A stretch of DNA of 64,000 nt, taken from the NCBI GenBank assembly GCA_018266255.1, contig JAFEAT010000003.1, positions 310,001-374,000 of the forward strand, written 5' to 3'. This stretch comes from Cyanobacteria bacterium SZAS-4 (GTDB lineage: Bacteria; Cyanobacteriota; Vampirovibrionia; Obscuribacterales; Obscuribacteraceae). The notes beneath the pieces were generated by a model, which searched no databases, was not told the DNA's origin, and saw nothing but the letters and a program-made list of their open reading frames with translations. Positions 6,650 through 14,860 of the stretch are shown here, piece after piece (position 1 is the stretch's first letter; the number at the start of each line of letters is the position of its first letter). A program made the translations under genes and the position numbers.

Positions 6650-7687
6650 TTACTGATCGGCCGCAGTTTTAACCTGAGGTCTTGTGCCGGCGGGGCAACA
6701 ACTCTGGGCACACTGGTCTGGTCGCGGACCCTGAGCACCTAATGCCAGTCGTTCACGGCCGGAATCCAGCTTTTCTTCAATGAGAAGGCGAATCATTTTG
6801 ACAAACGCAGGATGAGTTCCTGCTGTTCCAGCGCGAACCATTTTCATACCAAGTTGGTCGCAGAGTTCTTTTGCTTCGGTATCCAGATCGAATTTTATTT
6901 CCATATGATCCGAGACAAAACCGATTGGTGCGACAATCAGATTTCTTACGCCTTGTTCGTGCAATGCGCGAATGTGATCGCAGATATCAGGCTCGAGCCA
7001 AGGTTGAGTCGCCGGACCACTGCGACTTTGATAACAGATTTTCCAATCGCTCAAACCGACTCTGTCCGCTACCAGTTGAGCTGTCTCGTTCAACTGTGAT
7101 TCGTAGTCACAACTTGTCGACATCGACAGTGGAATACTATGTGCGGTGAACGCTACGTGAACTTGAGAAGGTTCGCAACCAATTTGTTGCAACGCAGTCA
7201 CGATGCGCTCGACGTTTGCTTGCACAAATCCAGGATGATTGTAAAACCCTCTCAACTTCTCAATTTGCAGTGTGTGGTCCTGGCCAAGTTCCTCTAGAGC
7301 AGTGGCAATATTTTCGCGATATTGCCTGCAACTCGAATAAGAACTGTAAGCCGAAGTAACAAAAGCCAGTGCCTTTTGGATACCGTCTTTCTGCATCTGC
7401 TGCAACGTGTCGGCCAGCATAGGGTGCCAGTTTCGGTTGCCCCAGTAAATTGGTAAATCAACTCCATTTTCAAGAAGCTCGCCTTTTAACGCCTCGATCA
7501 AATTTCGATTTTGTTGATTAATTGGTGAAACGCCACCAAATAATTCATAGTGATGAGCAACCGCGTGCATGCGCTCTGGTGGTACGTTTCGACCTCTCAA
7601 TACATTTTCGAGGAAAGGCATGACGTCGTTCATACCCTCTGGACCTCCAAACGAAACAAGCAAAATCGCGTCGTAATTTTCAGTCAT
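6650..7687 (-). CDS. hemH: ferrochelatase (HemH/CpfC)
   Basis: Inserts Fe2+ into protoporphyrin IX or coproporphyrin III in the last steps of haem synthesis. 345 residues, close to the family length. Seen: LLVSFGGPEG at the start; FTAHSIP, whose His is the metal-binding catalytic residue; and FVSDHMEIKFDLD, whose Glu and surrounding residues complete the active site. The C-terminal ~30 residues extend past the core and hold a Cys cluster (DQCAQSCCPAG), so an iron-sulfur or metal site there is possible but unproven. Start ATG with GGAG 6 nt upstream. It implies haem-dependent respiration. No other haem gene is nearby. Confidence 0.95.
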   Translation of the reverse strand: MTENYDAILLVSFGGPEGMNDVMPFLENVLRGRNVPPERMHAVAHHYELFGGVSPINQQNRNLIEALKGELLENGVDLPIYWGNRNWHPMLADTLQQMQKDGIQKALAFVTSAYSSYSSCRQYRENIATALEELGQDHTLQIEKLRGFYNHPGFVQANVERIVTALQQIGCEPSQVHVAFTAHSIPLSMSTSCDYESQLNETAQLVADRVGLSDWKICYQSRSGPATQPWLEPDICDHIRALHEQGVRNLIVAPIGFVSDHMEIKFDLDTEAKELCDQLGMKMVRAGTAGTHPAFVKMIRLLIEEKLDSGRERLALGAQGPRPDQCAQSCCPAGTRPQVKTAADQ

Positions 7688-8133
7688 TTCTGGCTCCAGA
7701 TGTCGATTTCGATAGTATCAAGGTGAACAGCGAATTGTGTAAAGAAAGTGTTGCGGAACGCAAAGATCCGCTATGGATTTTACTAGTGTTTAGAGGGAAA
7801 CAACCATATAATTGTAATAAGAACGAAACAACTGAGGGTTCGTTTGAAAGGAGTCCCAACAAAATGTCAAAACCAGTCAACAAAAAATTTCTCGCCAGGT
7901 GCTAAGACAGGGTGCATTCCTGAACTAGGCCAGAAGCCGCTTGAGCTGTTCGTCGAACGGCGGAAACGCTAGAAAAAATAGTCGTAATTGTCTCGTAGAA
8001 GACAAAAATAGTAGTTAGAAATAACAGTCATTTGCTCGTGAGTTTTCTTTTCGCGAGTATGTAGAACAACATCGTCTTGCAGAAAGCTGCATGCCGTACC
8101 TTTGTGCGGCAAATCAGATCCAAGGTAATTGTT
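7688..8133. other. long leader region upstream of the sigma factor gene
   Basis: About 445 bases between divergent hemH and the sigma factor gene. It contains a perfect TATAAT at 7807-7812 (no good -35), a 13-codon frame with a strong Shine-Dalgarno at 7864-7905, and a stem-loop at 8035-8057 (CTCGTGA / TCGCGAG, one wobble, U-rich loop). No larger gene is convincing. It probably acts as promoter plus 5' leader. Confidence 0.5.
7864..7905 (+). CDS. possible 13-residue leader peptide upstream of sigma factor
   Basis: AAAGGAG (7847-7853) stands 10 nt before an ATG opening MSKPVNKKFLARC-stop. A TATAAT lies 50 nt upstream. In the +1 frame the reading continues past the stop for another 20 codons to a TAG at about 7973, so a frameshift product is imaginable. 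Candidate leader peptide or tiny protein; evidence is limited to the ribosome binding site. Confidence 0.3.
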   Translation: MSKPVNKKFLARC

Positions 8134-9222
8134 ATGAACAATCAGACATACGAACCGGAACTAGATTTGGTATCACTGCTGAATGTCAGGGCAACCATCG
8201 CAGGGTTCGATACGGATGGTGACTTTGGCTCCGCACCCACTCCGACTCCCGCAAAGCGCGGCAGAAAGAGAGCTGACGCACCGAAAGAATCGCTTGAGGA
8301 TAATCTCGATGATTCTGAACCGGAAGAGTTTGCATTCAAAGAAAAAAACGACCAGCCGACTGTCGCTGAAGCCGACACATCATCAGATGTTTGGCGAGGA
8401 GTTATCTGGTGGTATTTGCATGAAGTTGCAAAACATAGATTGCTCACAGGGCAAGAAGAAATTGCACTGGGCCGGGCCAATCAATTCGGCGATGTTGCTT
8501 CACGCGATCAACTCGTGGCCGGCAATCTGCGCCTTGTAATCAGCATCGCCAAGCGCTACACAAGGCAGGGATTAGATCTTGAAGACTTGATTCAGGAAGG
8601 AAATCTCGGCTTGATGCAAGCTGTGAGAAAATTTGATCCCTCAATGGGAAACAAGTTTTCGACCTACGCGACGTGGTGGATCCGTCAGGGCATTACTCGT
8701 GCCCTCTCAAACAAAGGTCGCACGATTCGCTTGCCCGTGCATGTGCACGATGTGTTGTATAAGCTCAGACGGGCAGCCAAGCCGTTCTATCAAAAACTTG
8801 GTCGTTATCCAACTGTAGAAGAGTTGGCCAACGAAACTGGTATTGCTCAAGCTGAGATCGAGCATGTTCTGAAAAGCAGCATGACTATGTTGTCGATGGA
8901 CGACTTCGTCGGTGCTGATGAGGATGAGACGCTTGGAAAATTCGTCGAAGATAAAAACAGCGCTCCGCCTGAAGCACATGCCGAGCATTCGATCATGCAG
9001 ATGAAAATCGATAAGATGTTTAGTTCGTTGACCGAACAGGAGCAAATAATTTTGACTGCCCTGTTTGGATTGCATGGATGTCATCAACGCACAGCCAGAG
9101 AAGTTGCTTCAGCTCTTTCGCTGGAAGTGCAAGATGTTCGTCGCATCGAAAACAAGGCATTGCGCAAGTTGCGAAGAATGAATCACAACCGGTCGTTGTC
9201 CGATTATCTTGCCGATTCGTAG
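8134..9222 (+). CDS. RNA polymerase sigma-70 factor, group 1/2 (SigA-like)
   Basis: Sigma factor of 362 residues from the ATG at 8134 (AAGG 8 nt upstream); longer in-frame starts lack a ribosome binding site. An acidic N-terminus of about 85 residues replaces a full region 1.1. Region 1.2/2 follows ([63 protein letters not shown] for -10 recognition), then region 3 ([12 protein letters not shown]) and region 4 with the HTH around [21 protein letters not shown]. Region 4 departs somewhat from primary factors (VRRIE instead of RVRQIE), which favours an alternative, SigA-related group 2 factor. It is convergent with the lipid operon. Confidence 0.9.
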   Translation: MNNQTYEPELDLVSLLNVRATIAGFDTDGDFGSAPTPTPAKRGRKRADAPKESLEDNLDDSEPEEFAFKEKNDQPTVAEADTSSDVWRGVIWWYLHEVAKHRLLTGQEEIALGRANQFGDVASRDQLVAGNLRLVISIAKRYTRQGLDLEDLIQEGNLGLMQAVRKFDPSMGNKFSTYATWWIRQGITRALSNKGRTIRLPVHVHDVLYKLRRAAKPFYQKLGRYPTVEELANETGIAQAEIEHVLKSSMTMLSMDDFVGADEDETLGKFVEDKNSAPPEAHAEHSIMQMKIDKMFSSLTEQEQIILTALFGLHGCHQRTAREVASALSLEVQDVRRIENKALRKLRRMNHNRSLSDYLADS

Positions 9223-9301
9223 TGCTTGTTGTGCGAGTGCATCTCGAGCGGGTACACTTCCATTTCCGATTTTCTGGTCAGCAAAAGCGCTTCATCGGTC
9301 G

Positions 9302-10360
9302 CTAGCGAGCCGTTGCTTTGCGGTTGCAGAACAAATAGTGCGAAACGATCCATTCTTCGCCCCGACTGAAGTTGAATAACTCTTCGCAGGCAAGAAAGAA
9401 CAAACGCCAATAAACCCACCACCTTCGCACTTGCCCAGGGCCGTAGGCGCCAGCCAGAATTGGCTCGATCGCACTTCGATTGCGGTCCATATTCTTGAGC
9501 CAGGCCGCGCATGTTTTTTGGTAGTGCGATCCATTCAAGCGCCATTGTTTTTCGATCTTCAAATCGCGCTGGAAGTAGGAGAAAAGGTTATCGGCGGGCA
9601 TCATTCCGCCAGTAAAAAAATACTCAGTCAACCAGTCGTTGCCGTCAACGTTGACATAGTGATAGGCAAATTTCTTGTGCGCGAAAATATGTACGAAAAG
9701 CTTTCCGGTCGGCTTTAGCCATGCGCTGATGTGTTCGAATAGGAGTTCGTAGTTTTTCAAATGTTCGAACATCTCGACCGAAACAACTCTGTCAAATTTT
9801 TCATCGGTAGTAAATACATTGATGTCGTAGGTTCTAACTTCCAAGTTCTTCAGGCCTCGTTCCAAGATCTGACTGTCGATATATTCCTTCTGAGTTTTGG
9901 AATTTGATATGGCCAAAATCTTTGAAGTGGGATATTGCGCTGCCATCCAGAGCGAGAGCGAGCCCCAGCCGCAGCCTAGTTCTAATATCTTCATACCGGT
10001 GTCGGCAATGTCGGCTCGAGTGCAAGTAAGCTTCAGCATCGCTTCTTCAGCTTGCCTCAACGTCTTCGTTTGTTCGTTCCAAAATGCGCAACTGTATTTT
10101 AGATGCGGGCCGAGTACAAGCTTGTAAAACTCGGTAGGTACTTCGTAATGTTGTTGATTGGCTTTCGCTGTGGCAATGGCGATTGGCTGTGATTTCAATG
10201 CTTCAGCAAATCGAGTCAGTTTAGTTTCTTCGGAACAATTTGAATCGGCGCAGAGCTGTTTCTCTTCCGTCAATTTTTGCGCGAGCATTTTTCTGATGCC
10301 CAGACGTATCACCGCATCTGGAACCAGGTTCGATTCAAGCAACCGATATAAAAACTGCAT
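9302..10360 (-). CDS. SAM-dependent methyltransferase, CFA / coclaurine N-methyltransferase-like
   Basis: Protein of 352 residues in the cyclopropane-fatty-acid synthase superfamily, closest by eye to the coclaurine N-methyltransferase branch (YFFTGGMMPADNLFSYF, SHYQKTCAAWLKNMD, VYWRLFF, GEEWIVSHYLF). SAM motif ILELGCGWGSLS near residue 125. The positions that bind bicarbonate in cyclopropane synthases appear retained: Cys in YSCAFW (~90), Glu in EMFEHL (~196), His in FVHIFAH (~223). Substrate is not known; the operon argues for an unsaturated fatty acyl chain of a phospholipid. The ATG overlaps the TGA of the DUF1295 gene (TGATG). Last gene of the operon. Confidence 0.88.
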   Translation of the reverse strand: MQFLYRLLESNLVPDAVIRLGIRKMLAQKLTEEKQLCADSNCSEETKLTRFAEALKSQPIAIATAKANQQHYEVPTEFYKLVLGPHLKYSCAFWNEQTKTLRQAEEAMLKLTCTRADIADTGMKILELGCGWGSLSLWMAAQYPTSKILAISNSKTQKEYIDSQILERGLKNLEVRTYDINVFTTDEKFDRVVSVEMFEHLKNYELLFEHISAWLKPTGKLFVHIFAHKKFAYHYVNVDGNDWLTEYFFTGGMMPADNLFSYFQRDLKIEKQWRLNGSHYQKTCAAWLKNMDRNRSAIEPILAGAYGPGQVRRWWVYWRLFFLACEELFNFSRGEEWIVSHYLFCNRKATAR

Positions 10361-11169
10361 CAGGCTTTCTTAGGAAACCAGGGAATGAACGGGCTTGTGC
10401 GCTGCTGATACGCGATGTATTTCTCGCCTTTGCTGGCCAGTGACTGCTTCTCTGCCAGTGGGATACCGGACATCTTTGTAAGAAATAAGAGCATGAGGAT
10501 GGGAGCAGAGATAGTCCAAATTCCAAACTGTGAATTCATTGCAAAAACATAGTAAGCACACCAGATCAGCCATTCGAAGAAATAGTTTGGATGTCGCGAG
10601 TAGTGCCACAAACCAACGTCACAAACATTTCCGCGATTGGCACTAATGGCTTTGAAATCTTTCAGCTGCTTATCTGCCATTGATTCACCAATGAAACTTA
10701 CGATGAACAGTGCAATCGCAATCAATTCGTTGGTGCGAAGTTGCGTCCACTGATCGTTGGTGCTGATCAAAAACGGCAGCGAGAGAAAAAGTACTGTCAT
10801 GCCTTGAAATTGGAACATGGCGAAGAAATTTTGCTCGGCTTTATCTCCCCATTTTGTTCGCATCGCTGCGTAGCGCGGGTCTTCTTCCTCTTCTTTCTTC
10901 ATGCGCTGCCACAGATGAAAAACCAGTCTGAAACTCCAACAAGCAACCATGGCAGCGATGGCAAATCGTCTTATGGGTGCTCCGCTTGCAGCTAGCGCAT
11001 AAAAAATCGCAATGACGCCGAAACTTCCTGACCATGCCATATCTACTAGCGCTGCATTCTTTTGCTTCATAGCGAAATACCAAGTATCGCTCATCAGCAA
11101 AAACTCAAAGATAAAGCTGCATACTAACAGAGGCAGCATTGAAAACAGGCTAAATAGTACGCTTCCCAT
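10360..11169 (-). CDS. DUF1295 integral membrane protein (steroid 5-alpha-reductase-like)
   Basis: Protein of 269 residues with about six hydrophobic segments. The C-terminal half has the DUF1295/ICMT-type hallmark: ADKQLKDFKA, then GLWHYSRHPNYFFEWLIW, where the R-H-P-N-Y-F box is shared with steroid 5-alpha reductases and methyltransferases of this fold that bind NADPH or SAM. DUF1295 genes recur next to COG2907, DUF1365 and CFA-like genes in many bacteria. A reductive step on a modified acyl chain is a reasonable inference. One base separates it from the upstream stop (TAGAATG), so translation is coupled. Confidence 0.9.
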   Translation of the reverse strand: MGSVLFSLFSMLPLLVCSFIFEFLLMSDTWYFAMKQKNAALVDMAWSGSFGVIAIFYALAASGAPIRRFAIAAMVACWSFRLVFHLWQRMKKEEEEDPRYAAMRTKWGDKAEQNFFAMFQFQGMTVLFLSLPFLISTNDQWTQLRTNELIAIALFIVSFIGESMADKQLKDFKAISANRGNVCDVGLWHYSRHPNYFFEWLIWCAYYVFAMNSQFGIWTISAPILMLLFLTKMSGIPLAEKQSLASKGEKYIAYQQRTSPFIPWFPKKA

Positions 11170-11170
11170 T

Positions 11171-11500
11171 CTAACCTCGCAGCAACAATTTATCTGCTGT
11201 GGCGTTAGTCGGAAGTTTGAACAGAAGAATCAACATATACGCAGACATGGCTAAATTTCCGAGCAGCATTACTAAGATAAGCCATATTATCTTAGCAGCG
11301 ACACTCTTTTCTTTATAGAAGACCCAGGCATAGAATGTGGTAAAGCCGCAGTAAGCGTCGAATAATGTTGCTGTGAACCACGGGTGCCCCAAAACTGGTC
11401 CTGGAATCTGCAGAATATTGCACTGCAGGCTAGCGTTTGCAGTGGCATATACCATTACAACAAAAATGGTAGCGAATAGGGCTCGGAGCGACCAAATCAC
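11171..11500 (-). CDS. small membrane protein, DUF1475-like
   Basis: Protein of 109 residues with three membrane segments (about 7-25, 42-60 and 68-95) and a conserved-looking G-H-P-W-F-x-A-T-L-F-D-A-Y region between the first two. It resembles DUF1475 proteins; the match is by memory and moderately certain. GTG start inside the CTGTGA end of the upstream CFA-like gene (ATGA-type overlap); GAGG about 10 nt upstream. The tight packing implies that it acts on the same lipid modification, for example as a membrane subunit. Confidence 0.7.
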   Translation of the reverse strand: MIWSLRALFATIFVVMVYATANASLQCNILQIPGPVLGHPWFTATLFDAYCGFTTFYAWVFYKEKSVAAKIIWLILVMLLGNLAMSAYMLILLFKLPTNATADKLLLRG

Positions 11501-12807
11501 AGAGCCAGGTCCTCAGCGAGCATATGATTGTTGGGTCGCGTATATATGGCTTGAACGACGCTGCATTCTCTGGTCTGGAAAGCTGCTTCGCAGTAACTGA
11601 AATAATAGTTCCATTTGCGAATGAATTTTTGGTCGAATCCAAGCGCATGAACTTCGTCCAGGCGTGCGTTGAATCGTTCGCCCCACTGGCGCAACGTATG
11701 CGCGTAAGATTCGGCAAAATCTTGCAAATGATAGAGTTGCAAATTGGATGTTTTGGTCGTAGCTGTCACGGTTCTTCCAATGGAAAGCAGTTGCCCGCCT
11801 GGGAAGATGTGTTTTTGAATAAAGTCCACGCCGTCTTTCATTTGGTTGTACCGGCAATCTGCAGCGCAGATCATTTGGATTGCGAGCAATCCATTTGCGG
11901 TTAAAAGTTGAGCGCACTTTTTGAAAAAGACATCGATGAATGGATCGCCAAGGGCCTCAACCATTTCGATTGAGACAATCTTGTCGAATTTACCTTCCAT
12001 CATCCTGAAATCTTTAAGTTCGACGGAGATATTGTCAGTCAGACCACGATCTTCAATCAATTTCCTCACGTATCTAAACTGTTCTTCCGACAGCGTGATT
12101 GTCGTTATCTTGCATCCGTAATTCGTCGCGGCGTGGACAGCGAAATGTCCCCATCCTGAGCCGATCTCTAAAACTTGATCTGTGGCTTTCAACCGCATCT
12201 TTTTGCACAGGCAATCGTACTTGTTCACCTGAGCTGACTCCAGCGTTTGATTGGCATCTTCGAACATTGCGCTGGAATAGGTCATGGTCGGGTCGAGGAA
12301 GAGTTTGAAGAAATCATTGCCCAGATCGTAGTGATCGCGAATGTTCTCCCTGCTGCCCGCGAGCGTATTTCCTTTGCGCTTATGCAATTGACGATTGTAG
12401 AAATTTAGCAAATTGAGCAGCTTGCTTTTCTGATTGGATGTCTCGAACACGGTTGAATCTTCCCCGTTCTCGATGAACCAGGCGACCACCGCCGTCAGAG
12501 CGTCTGTTTCCCAGAGAGAATCGATGTACGCTTCGGCGAATCCTATGGCGCCAAAAAGTACGCATTTCTCGAAGAAGGCGCTATCAACTACTCGGATTGA
12601 GGCTTCGGGCAGCTGTCCTGGTTCTCCGATAGTCAGCTCCTGACGACCCGGCAGGGTCATGTGCAGACAACCGCGATTCATTTTTGAAAATTGTGCAAGC
12701 ACGAGTTTCTGACAAATCTTCTGAAACACAGATGTTCGATTTTTCTCAGACTGCACGTCATGCGATGACTCGTCATGCTTTCTCACTTCTGTGCGAGGCG
12801 TAATCAT
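11497..12807 (-). CDS. cyclopropane-fatty-acid-synthase-like methyltransferase with altered bicarbonate site
   Basis: Protein of 436 residues. The N-terminal domain is typical of CFA synthases (VVDSAFFEKCVLFGAIGFAEAY), followed by the SAM domain (HYDLGNDFFKLFLDPTMTYS, VLEIGSGWGHFA near 216). In E. coli Cfa the bicarbonate base is held by Cys139, Glu239 and His266. Here the equivalents read YSSAMF (Cys to Ser, ~177), EMVEAL (Glu kept, ~281) and IQMICA (His to Gln, ~310). Loss of Cys and His argues against a standard cyclopropane synthase and for a different methyl transfer such as methyl branching. ATG overlaps the DUF1365 stop (ATGA) with GGGAG 7 nt upstream. Confidence 0.9.
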   Translation of the reverse strand: MITPRTEVRKHDESSHDVQSEKNRTSVFQKICQKLVLAQFSKMNRGCLHMTLPGRQELTIGEPGQLPEASIRVVDSAFFEKCVLFGAIGFAEAYIDSLWETDALTAVVAWFIENGEDSTVFETSNQKSKLLNLLNFYNRQLHKRKGNTLAGSRENIRDHYDLGNDFFKLFLDPTMTYSSAMFEDANQTLESAQVNKYDCLCKKMRLKATDQVLEIGSGWGHFAVHAATNYGCKITTITLSEEQFRYVRKLIEDRGLTDNISVELKDFRMMEGKFDKIVSIEMVEALGDPFIDVFFKKCAQLLTANGLLAIQMICAADCRYNQMKDGVDFIQKHIFPGGQLLSIGRTVTATTKTSNLQLYHLQDFAESYAHTLRQWGERFNARLDEVHALGFDQKFIRKWNYYFSYCEAAFQTRECSVVQAIYTRPNNHMLAEDLAL

Positions 12808-13598
12808 CGGTGATCTCCCAGGGATGGATGTGGACGTAAAATGCCGGTTTGCTGGTGTCTATTGGCTTCTTTCGTGATAAATGGAACTCTTTTGAGCCAG
12901 AGAATCAATGCGTGAAAATGTATGGCGCCTACGACAAAAAAGGTGACGAACGGATATTTGAAGGTTAAGGCAAGTAAGTTCTTGTCAGTCAATTCGCATT
13001 TTGTGCCGTGCATGTTTGCAGCTAAAACGGTTTGTCCGTTTTCCACCGTATCGATATTGAAAGTGAGCTTTTGGTTTGGTATGTCGATGTCGAAAACGAC
13101 GTCAGCATCGAGGCTAATGAATGGTGAAATATAGAAATTTTTCTTTTGCTTGTCCTTCAATTTCGAGGAGCCGTCGCTCAAAATCAGATAAGGTTTTTTC
13201 TCACCGAATGTATTGCCGACTTCGGCGACAGCACATTTAATTTTCATTGCATCATCGAAACAAAAGAAAACGGTAATTGGATTGAACACGTAGTTCAAGA
13301 ATCTCAGACTCGTCAAAACATGAACGTGAGTTATTTGCAGGCGAGGATGAATGCTTTCAACATGGTCGATTACTTTCTGTTTCAGGCTTGTGTTCCCCTC
13401 ATCGAAATGATCGCGATCGAACAAGGCGTAGAGCGCAAAGTTATTGACTGCCAGCAACCGAGAGTGTTTTGTTATTTGTTGCAGTTCGTCGAGGTCAAGA
13501 TAGAAAGAGAACATAGAGTGTTTAACCCTGTGTCTTTTCGGGTGCAGCCGTTGATGCGTAATCTTACTCTCATACAAACATGAGGTCAGGTTGTTCAT
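12804..13598 (-). CDS. DUF1365 family protein
   Basis: Protein of 264 residues from the ATG at 13598 (AAAGGAG 6 nt upstream; a TTG two codons earlier is unlikely). It matches the DUF1365/COG3496 family by its opening LYESKITHQRLHPKRHRVKH, LDLDELQQI, LFDRDHFDEG, TSLRFLNYVFNPITVFFCFD and SPFISLDADVVF. The C-terminus has one hydrophobic stretch (FVTFFVVGAIHFHALILWL). The family is almost always adjacent to a COG2907 flavoprotein and a CFA-like gene, as here. I recall such pairs being implicated in furan fatty-acid formation in alphaproteobacteria, but the biochemical role of DUF1365 itself is unclear to me. Overlaps the end of the flavoprotein gene by 29 nt. Confidence 0.92.
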   Translation of the reverse strand: MNNLTSCLYESKITHQRLHPKRHRVKHSMFSFYLDLDELQQITKHSRLLAVNNFALYALFDRDHFDEGNTSLKQKVIDHVESIHPRLQITHVHVLTSLRFLNYVFNPITVFFCFDDAMKIKCAVAEVGNTFGEKKPYLILSDGSSKLKDKQKKNFYISPFISLDADVVFDIDIPNQKLTFNIDTVENGQTVLAANMHGTKCELTDKNLLALTFKYPFVTFFVVGAIHFHALILWLKRVPFITKEANRHQQTGILRPHPSLGDHR

Positions 13599-14859
13599 GA
13601 ACAACTCCTTTTATAAGATTGACTACGTCAACAGACGAGGCCAGAGCATCTTCATGAAATCCATGACCGAAGTAACTGCCACAAAGAAATAGATTTCGAC
13701 CTTTTGTCTGATTCATTATTTTCAGGTCTTTTTGAGCGTTCATTGCAGCAACAGTGAAGATCGGGTGGTCATACTGAATTCTGCGCAAAACTTTTTCTGG
13801 CTTGATCATCGCTTCAGCATTAAGTGAAACGAAATAATTGCAACGGTCAGAGACCTGCTGCAAGCTGTTCATCCAGTAGTGTGTCGTAGTCGGTGTGCTG
13901 GTGCCGGGCTTATCGATTACGTAGTTCCAGGAAGCCCAGTTGATTTTGCAGTTTGGCATTACTGACTCGTCTGTGTGTACGAGGATAGTATTAGCCTGAT
14001 ACTTGAATTTTGCCAAAATGTGTCTTTCTTCGATGAATTCTTCGTTCAGGATCTGAAACGACTGATCGCCGTGGCAAGCAAGGATGCACTGGTCAAACTC
14101 CTGAACTGTGCCATCGTGCCGTTCTATCAGGATCTTGCCGTTCAATGCACGCTTGACTGAGACAACTTTTGTGTTTAGTTGGATCTTGTCACGGAATGAT
14201 TGTGTCATTGCATCAACGTAAGAAATTGCTCCGTCGCATACAGTCAACCATTGCAGTTTTCCGTACATGCTCAGAAGTCCGTGCGTAAACATGAACCGAA
14301 TCAAAACCGAGGCTGGGAAGGCTAACATCGTCACTGGCGGCGCTGACCAGAGTGCCGACATCATTGGTAGAAGATATAAATTCACCATGTCGTCGCTGAA
14401 TTTTTCTTTTGCGATAAACTCTTTCAGCGTATATTCGGCGATCGAATTGTCACTTAGCGACGCCAGCGCAACCTTGTTGAAGCGATCGAGCTCTAGCAGC
14501 ATTTTCCAAAAGCGTAAATTGAAAATGTTTCGTCGTTGACCAAACAGCCTGTCAAAGCCAGTTCCGGACCACTCCAGACGCAAAGCCATATTTCTCACGG
14601 AAAACGACATGTCGGTTGGTTTCGACTTGATTTTAAGCTCCTTAAAAAGTCTAGTCAGATAGGGATAGGTCACTTCGTTGTGAACCATAAATCCCGTGTC
14701 TATCGCAATGGTTTTTCCTTGTTCTTCGACATGAATTGTGTTCGTGTGCCCGCCAATGTAATCGTTTTGTTCGAAAATCGTCAGTTCTACGTTGTTTCGA
14801 AGCATGTAGGCGCACGCTAAACCAGCGATTCCGGTGCCTATAACTGCAACTGTTTGCAC
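13570..14859 (-). CDS. FAD-dependent amine-oxidase-type flavoprotein (COG2907)
   Basis: Protein of 429 residues starting at GTG 14859, two bases past the desaturase stop (TAGAGTG) with GAGGG 8 nt upstream. The longer frame to 14919 lies inside the desaturase gene. Rossmann FAD motif VAVIGTGIAGLACAYML at the N-terminus, then GGHTNTI, DTGFMVHNEVTYP, LLPMMSALWSAP, CILACHGDQ and the C-terminal FLCGSYFGHGFHEDAL that closes the FAD site. This pattern is COG2907, linked to desaturase-like oxidation of acyl chains in lipid-modifying clusters. Soluble or membrane-associated. Likely works with DUF1365 and the methyltransferases on phospholipid-bound fatty acids. Confidence 0.93.
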   Translation of the reverse strand: MQTVAVIGTGIAGLACAYMLRNNVELTIFEQNDYIGGHTNTIHVEEQGKTIAIDTGFMVHNEVTYPYLTRLFKELKIKSKPTDMSFSVRNMALRLEWSGTGFDRLFGQRRNIFNLRFWKMLLELDRFNKVALASLSDNSIAEYTLKEFIAKEKFSDDMVNLYLLPMMSALWSAPPVTMLAFPASVLIRFMFTHGLLSMYGKLQWLTVCDGAISYVDAMTQSFRDKIQLNTKVVSVKRALNGKILIERHDGTVQEFDQCILACHGDQSFQILNEEFIEERHILAKFKYQANTILVHTDESVMPNCKINWASWNYVIDKPGTSTPTTTHYWMNSLQQVSDRCNYFVSLNAEAMIKPEKVLRRIQYDHPIFTVAAMNAQKDLKIMNQTKGRNLFLCGSYFGHGFHEDALASSVDVVNLIKGVVHEQPDLMFV

Positions 14860-14860
14860 T

